Shown here one piece after another: positions 1 through 11,700 of a stretch of 18,104 nucleotides of DNA. Location of the stretch: NCBI GenBank assembly GCA_964628515.1, contig CAZVNZ010000041.1, forward strand, positions 1-18,104, read 5' to 3'. The translations under genes and the position numbers were made by a program. This stretch comes from CAZVNZ01 sp964628515 (lineage in GTDB: Bacteria > Bacillota > Clostridia > Christensenellales > Christensenellaceae). The notes beneath the pieces were generated by a model. That model saw only the letters and a program-made list of their open reading frames with translations. It made no database searches and was not told the DNA's origin. Positions within the stretch are counted from its first letter, which is position 1. The number at the start of each line of letters is the position of its first letter.

Positions 1-1
1 T

Positions 2-1591
2 TTGCTTTATACGGGTATGAATAAGAAACAGAGTGTTGCTTTTCCTATGAGTAGTGTGTATCAGGATAAGGATACAAATTACAAGAGCAGGCTTTGGATA
101 CTGGACGGCAAGAAATATTTGGTGTATGACGGCACAAGCGTTGTTAGTGTGGAAAGCATAGCATATGTGCCTATAACATCTGTGAGCAGAAACCCCGAAG
201 GGGGCGGAGAGAATTACGATAAAGTAAACTTGCTTTCGCCTTACAGAATAAATTTGTTTTTGGGGAAAGCAAGCATAACGGCGTATCAGCTGGATGCAAC
301 AAACATAACGGCTGTACAAAGTGTAGAAAAAATGGACAGCAACGGAAATTGGATAAGCGCAGGGGCATACACGGTAAACACAACAACAGGGGTGGTTACC
401 TTTTCCGTGGCACCGGGTCCGCCTGTTGTAGTTGGTACTGACAATGTGCGGATTAAGTTTTCAAGAACTGTGGGCGGATATGCGGACAGAATTAATAAAT
501 GTGATGTGGTATCTTTGTTTGGTGTAAATAATTATGATACTGTGTTTGTTACCGGCAATGCAGACTACCCCAACAGCGATTTTGCATCATATATGGGAAA
601 GCCTAATTACTTTCCCGATGTGTATTATGCACAGGTGGGGCAGAGTAATACAAAAATACTGGGGTATCATAACGTCACGGAGTATCAAGCTATTATTAAA
701 GAGGAAAACGGACAGGATGCAACGGTGTTTTTAAGAAACGGCGAGGTAAGAACAAACGGAGATATGGCGGAGGCGGTGTATTTTATTCGGCAAGGGGTTA
801 AAGGCAACGGTGCTGTGTCTAAGCGAGGTTTTTTAAATATTGGCAGCGACAATATGTTTTTAAGCAAGGACGGGGTGGTGGCGCTTTCTCGTGTGGCTAC
901 AACGGGAGACAGGAGCACGGCAAACAGGAGCGAATTTGTAAACAGAAAGCTAACGGCAGAGCCTAATTTACACACCGCTGTTTGTATAGAGCATAAAGGC
1001 TATGGGTATTTTGCTTTAAACGGCAAGGTGTATGTGGTGGACGGTAATCAACCTAAGCATTACACAAACCCACAAACCAATGAGTATTCTTATGAGTGGT
1101 TTTTGTGGGATAATATTGATGTAGATTGTTTTTGTACAGAAGATGAAGAGTTGTATTTTGGAAATGCTAATGGTATTAACAAGTTTAATACCGGGTATAA
1201 CAGCGGTGAGTATACGGACAACGGCACGCCCATTTGTGCATACTGGGAAACGCCGATTACGGATTTAGGGGATTTTTCTAAATATAAGACGGTGGCTAAT
1301 GTATATACGGAGCTTTTGCCGTATAGCCGTAGCGGTATTGAAATATATATAAAAGTTGGGAATAAATGGACGCTAATAGACAGTGAGGATATAGATATAA
1401 CATCTTTTTTTGATGTTAATTTTAACCGTTTTTCCTTTAATACCAATGGTGAGAATGTGGTAATTGCCACTAAAAAGGTAAAGGAAAAGGGGCTTATATT
1501 AACGCAATTTAAGTTTGAAAACAATAATGCGGAAAACTTTGGGGTAATATCTTGCAAAGTTGAGTTTAAAGTTAAAAAGGAAATTAAGTAA
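2..1591 (+). CDS. Probable podovirus-type tail nozzle / head-tail connector protein (5' truncated)
   Basis: The reading frame is open from the first bases of the window. The nearest ATG (position 17) has no ribosome binding site before it, so the true start probably lies upstream; 529 codons are visible. The protein is rich in beta-strand-like repeats, Gly, Asn and aromatic residues, with no signal peptide or membrane span. At about residues 365-400 of the visible part it has an aromatic WFLWDN stretch followed by a LYFGNANG segment, a pattern of propeller-like proteins that close the head or form the tail nozzle of short-tailed phages (P22 gp10 or T7 gp12 type). The next gene follows after 14 bp behind a strong Shine-Dalgarno, so both belong to one late operon. 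The structural role is inferred from fold character and from the neighbouring ejection-like genes; a long-tail component or a receptor-binding protein is possible. Confidence 0.5.
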   Translation: MLYTGMNKKQSVAFPMSSVYQDKDTNYKSRLWILDGKKYLVYDGTSVVSVESIAYVPITSVSRNPEGGGENYDKVNLLSPYRINLFLGKASITAYQLDATNITAVQSVEKMDSNGNWISAGAYTVNTTTGVVTFSVAPGPPVVVGTDNVRIKFSRTVGGYADRINKCDVVSLFGVNNYDTVFVTGNADYPNSDFASYMGKPNYFPDVYYAQVGQSNTKILGYHNVTEYQAIIKEENGQDATVFLRNGEVRTNGDMAEAVYFIRQGVKGNGAVSKRGFLNIGSDNMFLSKDGVVALSRVATTGDRSTANRSEFVNRKLTAEPNLHTAVCIEHKGYGYFALNGKVYVVDGNQPKHYTNPQTNEYSYEWFLWDNIDVDCFCTEDEELYFGNANGINKFNTGYNSGEYTDNGTPICAYWETPITDLGDFSKYKTVANVYTELLPYSRSGIEIYIKVGNKWTLIDSEDIDITSFFDVNFNRFSFNTNGENVVIATKKVKEKGLILTQFKFENNNAENFGVISCKVEFKVKKEIK

Positions 1592-1605
1592 GGAGGAATT
1601 TGTAA

Positions 1606-2700
1606 ATGGAAGTGGTAAACGGCTCTAATTTGAAAAAACAGTATTTAGGGTATGGAGATGGAGGGCAGACGTCTGTAAGCAAGGACAGCCCTGTGGGTAT
1701 GGGGGATGTAAACAATACTTATGCAAGCGGTGTGGGAAACTCTGTGGGCGGAACGGGCACGGACTGGGATAATTTTTTTGGGGGGTTTAAAAACTCTAAG
1801 GAGTATTCGGATTTAGACCAGACTTATCGAAAGTATTCAGATAACTTGGATTTGGATTATTTTACATCTAAAGAAAACCACAATAATATGAAAAAGGGAG
1901 ACATTGATTCACTAACCCGAGCAAGAGACTACCAACAGGGGTTATTAAACGACACCAACGCACAGGCGCAAAGGGAGGCATATATACGCAAAATGCAAAA
2001 TGAGAAGTCCTTGCCTTTGCTTATGGCGTCACAAGGGTTTAACGGTGGAATGAGTGAGAGTGCCGCCGGGGATTTGCAACGGGCTTATGAGAACGCACGA
2101 ATTAAAAACGACGGGGAACTATCGAGGCAAACGGCATCTTTGGGGCAGACTTATAACACAAATGTGGCGGATGCAAATAAATATTATGCAAACATTTTAG
2201 CCCAACTGGAAAGTGCTTATTTAAAAGACAAACGTACTGCGTACATGGATTTTGAGCAAAAGACTTATGACCGTGGACGTACAGCCTATCAAGATGATGT
2301 GGAAAACAAACGGTATACGGCTGAACAAAAGCGGTTGGCTGATGAGGCGGCGGAGAGTTTAAGAAGATGGACGGAAGAACAAAATATGACAAAAGAGCAA
2401 CAAGCGGAGCTAAACAGGCAATGGCAAGCGCAGTTCGATTTTGATGTGTCACAGGCGGCACTTGCCAATGCGCCTGCACCCGTTAGTTACGGAGGTGGCG
2501 GTGGAGGATATTATGCACCTGCAAGCAGTGCGGGCGGTGGCTCGGGAAGTGGAGGAGTTAGCAAAAATACTGTTGTGAATAACAGCCAAAGCAATAATTA
2601 TAAAAACTCTGTTGAGGCTATGTATAATGCGCAGGCTAAAAATGCACAGGCAAATAAATCCAAGCCTGTAACAAATTCGCAATGGATGATTTATAAATAA
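1606..2700 (+). CDS. Probable internal virion (DNA-ejection) protein, 364 aa
   Basis: ATG at 1606 follows AAGGAGG at good spacing. There are three regions. The N-terminal ~70 residues are Gly/Ser/Asn-rich. A long charged helical, coiled-coil-like middle (about 75-285) contains LPLLMASQGFNGGMSESA at about 136-153, a type of helix-break motif I associate with phage ejection-type proteins in Firmicutes prophages. A Gly/Ser/Asn-rich low-complexity tail starts at about residue 290 with a run of six glycines. There is no signal peptide or clear membrane span. It lies between a probable nozzle gene and the giant polyvalent gene, the place where T7- and P22-like phages encode proteins released into the host envelope with the genome. 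The ejection role is an inference; a tail chaperone or minor structural protein cannot be excluded. An intrinsic terminator follows 43 bp after the stop. Confidence 0.55.
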   Translation: MEVVNGSNLKKQYLGYGDGGQTSVSKDSPVGMGDVNNTYASGVGNSVGGTGTDWDNFFGGFKNSKEYSDLDQTYRKYSDNLDLDYFTSKENHNNMKKGDIDSLTRARDYQQGLLNDTNAQAQREAYIRKMQNEKSLPLLMASQGFNGGMSESAAGDLQRAYENARIKNDGELSRQTASLGQTYNTNVADANKYYANILAQLESAYLKDKRTAYMDFEQKTYDRGRTAYQDDVENKRYTAEQKRLADEAAESLRRWTEEQNMTKEQQAELNRQWQAQFDFDVSQAALANAPAPVSYGGGGGGYYAPASSAGGGSGSGGVSKNTVVNNSQSNNYKNSVEAMYNAQAKNAQANKSKPVTNSQWMIYK

Positions 2701-2743
2701 TTTGATATAAAATCAGAATACAAACAAAATAATACGGTTAAAA

Positions 2744-2768
2744 GGCACTCCAAGCGAGTGTCTTTTTT
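2744..2768 (+). terminator. Intrinsic terminator before the giant gene
   Basis: A 7-bp stem GGCACTC / GAGTGTC (one G-T pair), a 5-nt loop CAAGC and six T residues. It sits 24 bp before the start codon of the giant gene and 43 bp after the previous stop. Late transcription therefore has to pass it, or a fresh promoter is needed, to express the 9.5-kb gene. I see no convincing promoter in the 91-bp gap. Confidence 0.75.
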
Positions 2769-2791
2769 GCATATAAAAAAAGGAGAGCAAA

Positions 2792-5700
2792 ATGGCAATA
2801 AAAGTACGCACGGCAAGAGAAATTGCAGAGGACAGAAAAAAGAAAGAGGGCAAACCACCCATAAAAACAACGGTGTATAAAATGCCTGCTAAAAAGAATA
2901 CGGAGACAGAGACCAAAAAGCCTGCGGTTACTTTTAAAAATACTTTTATGCCACAGGCACAAAAGCCAAAAACTACCAATGTTTTAACTATTAATAAAAG
3001 CAATATGCCAACAAACAGCACAAAAAACACTAAAACCGTAAGCAAAGACACACAAACCGCAACCAATACAGTAAATAACGTTAAAACAAGAATACAACAA
3101 AACAAGCCCCAAGGGGCTGTAGAGAAGAATTTAGGTAAAATGTATATAGAGCCTTTTGCACAAAAAAAGCTAACGGCGGACAGTACGGCAAAAGAAATCC
3201 TAAATATTAAAAAAGGACCTTTGGAAAAACCCAAAAAGCAAAGCTACAACAGTGCTATACAGGTAAAAGATGTGCCGTATAACAAGGCTGTTGATGCTAA
3301 AAAGCAAAAGGCTGTAAGGGATATTAAGGCAAAAGCGGATACGGATATTTTAAACAATTATAATAATGCTATGAAGGGGCTTACTAAAGCACAACAAGAC
3401 CCTAATTATTATAGCTTTATTGAAAGCGGAAGAAAACTTGCCGGCACAGGCAGAGACTTCGACACAATGAAGGAGTTTAAAAAACTAAATCCATCACTAT
3501 ATAAAAATGAAACGGTACTTAAAACCTCGCCCTTAAACAACGGTGTGAATATTAGTGCAAACGGAGGAAATGACACTAAATATACCCACGAGGAAAAACA
3601 AACCCTTGATTATTTGCGTGGGAAATATAACACTACCAAAAGCGATGCGGATTTAAAAGAGTATGAGACTGCAAAGGATATTATAGACAAGGGCAATAAA
3701 GTTAATACTACAAAGAAAAAAGAATTTGAGGGGGAAATGCTTAAAGACCCCAACGCTAAAGCCAATATTTTAAATCGCAGAACCGCTTTAAGTGAGGCGG
3801 AGGGAAATATAAATAAATCGTACCCTATGGGAGTAGACAGGGGCAAACAAGACCTTAGCAAGTATATTGATGAAGTTAAAAAAGGGGTGCGGGCGGAGGA
3901 TGCTAATTTACCTTTGGCAAACGCACAAGGTATGCTTGATTATATTGCTGTAGTTGAAAAGGAAAAACAGGCGTTAGAGGCGTATTCTGCATACGACCTT
4001 ACGCAGACTGCGGAGCAGTATCACCAAAAGCAAAAGGACATAGACAAGCAAATAAATGAGCTTGAAAAAAGCAAATATGGGTTAGATACACAGGCACAGG
4101 CGGAAACAGAAAAGCAAATATATGATTTGCGTAAAGAGAGAGACAGAGCAAAGACGCAATGGCAGATTAGCAATAATCAAGAATTGACAGACAAAGAAAA
4201 AGCCAAAGTTAAGGAATGGGAAAGTGGTGTAGCCGGGAATTTAGACGGCTTGGCACAGCAGGGCAAAGGGTGGTTACAAGAGCAAACCGCCATAACAGGG
4301 ACACAATACGACCCTTTTGCACACTCGGGTGACAGTATTTCCGAGTACAGCAGGGCTACAACGAAAGAAAAAGATATTTATGCCGCCATTGTTGCTAAGT
4401 ATGGATTTGATGCCGGTAATGAATGGCTTAAAATAAACGCAGGTGAATTTGCAGAGCGAAAAGCAAAGGCAGATGCGGAAAGCCTTAGAAACATGGAAAA
4501 CGCAGGATTGCAGCAAGCGGCGATTTTGGGTAATGATTTTATGGCAGGTTTACAAACTTTTACTTCCGGAGCGCAATCGGCAATAAGGAGTATACAAGGG
4601 GACACAAGACCATTGCAGCAAACAGCAAGCAATCTTGTGAGAGGTGAAATACGGCCGGAATTAACTGCGCTTGCAGGGTTTGGAAGTGATTTTGTATATA
4701 ACACCGCCAATATGCTACCTACCGTTGCCACAAGTGCTATTAACCCGTGGGTGGGTACTGCATTAATGGGGTTTACCTCTTACGGCAATGCGGTAAATGA
4801 AAGTTTGTCCGAAGGTATGCGGTTTGATGAGGCTGTAAGCTACGGTATTATGACAGGTGCAAGCGAGGCACTTTTAGAAAAAGCTATGGGTGGTTTTGCC
4901 ACTATGGGCGGACTTACAAAAAACGCAAAGGGTGCTTTAACAAAAATTGATGATGTTATAAAGAAATCTGTTAAAAATCCTAAAATAGTTGGTGCTATTA
5001 ATGTACTTGTTAATCAAGCGGTTAGCAGTGCGGGCGAGTTTTCCGAGGAGTATTTACAGGAGATATTAAACCCTGTATTTAGAAACTTAGCTTTTGGGGA
5101 GGACAACGAAATAAAGCCCTTTACACAAGAGGCATTATATGCAGGGCTTTTAGGTGCGGTTACATCTCTTGGGATGAATAGTGCAAGTTACGGGGCTAAC
5201 TATAAGAACAGCATTAACAAGCAGTCGGTAGCGGAGGAAATAGCCACTACACTTGGTATGGACGTAGGAGAAGTGTATAAGGCTTTGGGAAACCCTCCCG
5301 AGGTGAAATCTAAGGTTAAACAGCTGCCTAATGAAATTGCAAGCGTATTATCTAACGGGAGTGCCATTATAAACAAAACTGCGGACGGCAACGAGCGTGT
5401 AAAGTATGAGGTGCTAAACTCTTTAAATAATGTGGAAAAAGCCTTTATTGTTGATGCAATAAACAAGGATATTGAGAGCCGAGGCGGCAGCTTGGATAAA
5501 ATTGTTGCGGATTACAAGCAAAGCTATTTAAGCAAAAATATACCCGTTACATCTAAAGATGTATTTGATACTTTAGTGGCGTCTTATATAAAGGACGTGT
5601 ACAGCGGTAACACCTCTTTGGGTGATGCGGACGTTATTATTAATAACAAGACTGCACTTGCACTTTACAGCAGATCCTTTAATGGGATTGGTGAGGATAT

Positions 5701-8700
5701 TGGGATTGTGGGGTTGCAGGGTGAGGGGGCTGATTTGCAGAGTAATAATGCCATTAATGATGATGTAAGGTTTTCTATACAGAAAGATGCTGACGGTATG
5801 CCATATGTTAAAGTTGATGATGATATTTTAGCAGGAGTGCCTAAGAGTGATTGGGGAAGAGTTACCAGAGATGTTTTAAAAACCAAATTTGCAGATGGTA
5901 TTGAGGTTGGGGATAAAAATATTGGAGTAAATAAAATAAGCAGAAATGAATTTACACAATCTAAGTATAGCCAACACTTGAATAAAACGAATACTCCGTT
6001 ACTTTATAAAAAATATAAAATTGCAAATAATGTTGATGAATTATTAAAAGCGTTTAATTACAAATATGAAGAGCCGATGCACATTAGAAAAGATAATATT
6101 GTAGGTTTTTACAGAGGAAAAGCGACAGTAGAGATAGGCGGCAAGAATTATACTGGGGATGTGTTAACAGCTGAATTAAAAAACGGCAAAGAAATATTTT
6201 ATGATGTGGTAAATATAAAAGAAACACCTTATACCGTCGATTCAAAAAATAAATTAACAGTAGAGACGGGTGTTTCTTCTATTAAGAATATACCACAAGA
6301 GAATTTAATAGTCAAGGAGAAAAACAATGTTAGTGACGATGACGGACTACAAAGGAAATCTATGCAAAGTACCTTCGGAAAAAGTGGAGAAATGGAAAGC
6401 AAATCAAGAGCTTTTGAAGAAAGGAGAGAAACCACAGGAGGACAAGAGACTAAACAGCCTACTGGACGACTTGTTCAAATAAAAGACAATAAAGGGCAAA
6501 TATTATTTGAGGGAGAAACCAAGACACCCGAAGGCAAGGCGGAGTATTTACGCTTTGCCTCTTCTTATGCAAAAAAAGGTTCTATTGCAGGGGTAAAGGG
6601 TGCGGTTATACCAACAGAGATATACACGGACGGTATGACTAATCTAAAAGAGGAAAATGCAAGCAAGGGCATTGAAACGGTATTTTTAACACACGCAACC
6701 TTAGACGGAAGTAACGTAAATGGGCTTACTTCTAAAGACACTATATATATTAATGTAGGCAGCGAGTATTCTATTGAGGCTATAAACTCCCACGAGGAAT
6801 TACACTACAAATTAAAACAAAACCCCACAAAAGCAAGGTTGCTTTTTGAAGAGGTAAAAAGCACTCTAAGCACACAGGAGCTTAACAAAATACTTGGGGA
6901 ATACAAACAGAGATATGCAGGGCTTATAGAGGGAATGAGCGATAAACAAGCCACAGATTACCTTATAGAAGAGTTTTTAGCGGACGTTTACGGCGGTATG
7001 GCTAAGGATAGTAGGATAAGTGCGCTTATTGATGGGGCGGATTTGGGTGTGGGCGGAAAAGGCAATAAAAAAAGCAATGATATAAAATTTAGCATTGACA
7101 AAAGCTTTAAACAACAACTAAATGAAATTGATGAGGGAACTTTTGACAAAAGTAATTCGCACGTTTATGTAACTGAAACACCGGCAATATTTAATAAAAA
7201 GGCAAATATGCCCAAATTGCCTATTGCTATGAGATATGATGCAGTTTTTTTAGCGATGAAGAGAGAAGGAGAGTTAAAAGGGAACTATCACAACCTTGGT
7301 ACTGATATTATGTCGCAAATACCAAAAGCTCTTGAAGATCCATTATTAATTTATAAAAACATTAATACAGGACGCATTGAAACGGCAATAGAACTAAAAG
7401 ATAAAAAGGGAAAGAACATACTTCTTTCTATAGAGATGAACACAACCGGCAAGTTTGATGGGAAACATAAAGCAGTTAATCTTGTAATTACTGCATTTGG
7501 GGTAAAAGAACAGTATTATTTAAAAAGAATGGCAGAAAACGAGTTTATATACAAAAAAGAATCAACTTCGCAAGTTAACCCAAGGGGACAATTCCCGAGC
7601 GTTTTTAACGAAATTGATTCTAATAAAACAGTATCACAAGATGACGATAAAGTCAATACCGAAAAACCAAAATACAGCATAGGCGAAAAAGAAACTACAT
7701 CAACAACTCCCAATAAAACCACAAAACCCACCGCACCAACGCTACAAGACATACCAAGGAAAGCGCAGGATTACTACAACAGTAAAACCAACTCACTTAT
7801 AAACAAAGCTAATAAGCTGTTTGGGATTATGCCGAGAGACAAGGTGGAGTTTAAGGCTCGCATTAGAGAGTTTACGCAAGATGTGTTTAATGAGGGCGGA
7901 ATAGATGCAAGGAATGCACAAAAACTTTTTGAGGATTTGTACCAAAAAGGACGTGTTTTAGATGATGCGTATTTAAAAGAGTATCAAGATTTAAAAAAGC
8001 TGATTAAAGATACCCCAATAGACGTATCCTCGCTTAAAAATGATGTTGCGGACTTTTCTGCGTGGCGGAAATCTATGTTTGGCAAACTTAAACTTGCCAA
8101 CAACGGAATGAAACCGGATATTTTTTATAAGCAACTTACAGAAATGTACCCAGAAGTGTTTACGGAGGAAATAATAAACAGCACGGATATGGTTAATGCT
8201 ATTGCCGAGGTGTATAACGGCATCACTTCTAAAGAATATACAAACGATGAGGCAAACGGTAAGGACTTTAAGGAATATGCAAAAGAACAATATGCACGTA
8301 TGCTTAAAGATGTTTTAACGGAAGCACAAAGGGCAAAGGCGTATTATAACGAGACGGTAAGAGGTAGTGAGGATTTAGGGGTTATTGATGAGGTTAGTGT
8401 AGATATTTCTTATACAAGACGGGACAGGGCGCAGAAAACTTTAGAGCAAATGGACGAAAAGAATTTGCTGACGAAAATAGAAAAGCAAAGGGCGGAAAAC
8501 ATTGCCAAAGGGTTAGACTACGGGGAAAGCAGACCCTCTGCAACGGTTTTGGACTATGCAAAGGCATTAAAACAAAAAACAGAGGCGGACAATGTAATAA
8601 ATGCGTACAACGCACAGCGAAAACAGGAGCTTTTGGCGGAGGCGATTCGTGCAACGGAAAAATCGGACTTATGGAAGGACAAAAAAAACGGGTTAGCATA

Positions 8701-11700
8701 TGCAAGAGAAACCCAGGAGCGTAACATATTTGATATTGCAGGCAAAGCGGACAAGGAAGGAGCGGAGCTTGTTAAACGTACTTACTTTGACCCTATCCAC
8801 AAAAACGAGGCATTGGGGCAGAACTTTTTAAAAGAGTATAGGGCTAAAGTTAAAGCTATGGGGTTGAGCGAGGCTGAAAGCGTACTTGTACAAGCCTACG
8901 GAGAAAAACTTATAGATGACGAAAGGCTAAAAGCATACGCAGGAAATACAAAAAATATAGTAATATCTAACGAGAATGGAGACATAGTATATAAGCGCCG
9001 TTTTTCCGGCAAGAAAGGCGATGTTAATATTGACAAGGTAAAGCAGAGTGTGGAGGAGTTTAAGGGTATTTATTCCACTATGCTTGATATGGCCAATAAT
9101 GCGCTTAAAGGCAATGGGTATCCGCCTATAAAAGGACTAAAAGATTATTTTCCTCATTTTTCTACAAAAAAAGGGATAATAGAAACGGTGCTTGCAAAAA
9201 TAGGGCTTGACTTAAACAATACGGATACTTTGCCCGAGGACATTGCAGGGCTTACCCATACATTTAAACCGGGAAAAACGTGGTTTGCATCCTTCTTGCA
9301 CAGGTTGGGAGAGCGTACGGAGTTTGATGCGGTTTACGGGTTTGACAGCTATGTGGAAGGAATTAAAAATGTAATATTCCATACGGAAGATATACAAAAG
9401 TTAAGGGCGCTTGAGACTGCCCTTAGAACAAAACACACGGAGGAGGTTATTGCACAAAAGATAAAGGATATTTATGCCGGAGATATTCCCGAGGGAATGA
9501 AAGCAGATGAGGTGCAGAAGTTTTTAGAAAAAAGCAATAGTGGCAGGCTAAACAACTATGTTATTAATTTAAGTGATTATATAGAAATGATAGCAGGTAA
9601 AAAGGCTTTTGCGGACAGACAGGCGGAACGAGATTTAGGCAGGGGCTTTTATAATGTAATGCGTGCAATGGAGGGCAGAGTTGCTTCTAATATGATTAGC
9701 TTTAATGTAGGTAGTTGGCTTACAAACTTTATACCCTTGGCACAATCTACAGGGCAAATAGGAATACACAGGCTACTTAAAGGAATGGGCAAAACTTTAA
9801 AATCTTACGTAAAAAATGACGGGTTTGCAAGCACTTCGGATTTTTTAATTAACCGCAAGGGGAGCGAGCGAATTTCCGCAGGGGGTTTAGAAAAGGTTAT
9901 AGCCTCCGGTGTAAAGCCCATGGAGTGGATAGACAGCTTTGTAACCCAAAGTATTACCCGTGCTAAATACTATGAGGGAATTGCCGAGGGGCTTAGCCAC
10001 GACAATGCTATGCAAAAGGCTAACGAGACCACCGCAAATATTGTGGCAGACAGGAGCTATGGCGCACTACCTACGATATTTAACCGCAAAAGCCCTTTTT
10101 GGAAGCTGTTTACTATGTTTCAAGTAGAGGTTAATAACCAGTTTTCCAACTTGCTAAAGGATATTCCGAGGGAGGCAAAGGCAAAAGGTGTAGCGTGGCT
10201 TGTTTCCGCAATTATGCAATATATGATTGCCTCTTTTGCTTACAACGAGCTTTACGAGTGGTTGGTAGGGCGCAGACCCGCACTTGACCCTATTGGAGTA
10301 GCATTGCAGGCTTTTAAAGATTATAACAATAAAAACATGAAAAAAAGTGATGCATCTTTAAATTTAACGCAAAATGTTTTGGAACAAATGCCGTTTGTGG
10401 GCGGTTTGCTTAATGGCGGACGTGTGCCCGTATCTGCCGCTATACCCTTTGCCGGTAGTATTACAGATGCCTCTAAGGGATTAGCTGAGTTTGCGGATGA
10501 TGAGATTGCAGGCGAATATAAAGGACAGCTTGTTGCAAAAGAACTTACTAAGCCCTTATGGTATTTAGCAATGCCCGGGGGAGGCGGTGCTGTTAAAAAA
10601 GTTGTGGAGGGATTAACTGCGGTAAATGCCGGAGGGGATTTTTCGTATAACAAGAAAGGGGAAAGCAGTTTAAAATATGCAATAGATAAAACTCCCGAAA
10701 ACTACGCAAAGGCTACTTTATTTGGAAAATACTCCACGCAGGGCGGTAAGGAATACATTAAAAATGGGTTTGACGGGTTAAACGTAAACCAAACCTTTGC
10801 ATATAACAATTTAGTTAAAGGAGGAATTACACCCCAAAAAGCGCAGGAGATTGTAAAAACCGTAAGCAAGCAAGAGCCGGATATTTCTGTTGACGGTGTA
10901 ACGATTGAGGGCAGTAAGCAGAAAAAGCAAATGCGCAGAATTAAAGAATATAATTTGCCCAAAGAGCTTACTTACGGCTTGTATAAAGATATGCTTTTTA
11001 ATGATGAATTTGCGGAAAAAGCTGACACGGCTACAAATGATTTTAAAATAGATAAGGGCAAATTTATAGATATTTACAATAGCATTTACGATGTGAAGGG
11101 CATTAAGGACGAAAATGGAAAGACTGTTGCCAACACCGCAGGTTTGCAGAAAAAAGATATACTAACCGATGCCAAGTTAGACGAAAAACAACAGGCGTAT
11201 TTATATGAGGTATTTAATGTAGGCAAAAAAGTAACGGATGGTACTGCAAGTTGGGATAAAATTAAACAGGCTACGGGGGTGGATTATAAGAATAATCAAG
11301 ATGAAAAAATCGTAAGTAGCAGTAGTGGGAGTAGTGTTGCAAATTCTGCACAGGGCAACTTTATAAAAGCCGCCGAGGGTATAGAGATACCTAAGTACAA
11401 AAAAGAAACTTTGGCAAAAATAGCTGATATGGGAATAACCGTAGAGGATTATGCGTATATAGATAGCAGATTTACAGCACAGGGTGACAGGAAATTAGAG
11501 TTTTTGCAGGGGTTGGGGCTACCTAAGGAGCAATTAAACAACGTTGCTAAGGAGTTTTTACTAAGTGCTACCGCTAAAAAGAAAATGAATGTTGCTACCG
11601 ATTTAGGAATAGCTAACGAGCTTTATGTTGAGGCTTATATGTATAGCTGGGGCACGGTTGGAAACAAGGGGGAACGCAACGAGCAGATATATAACTGGGT

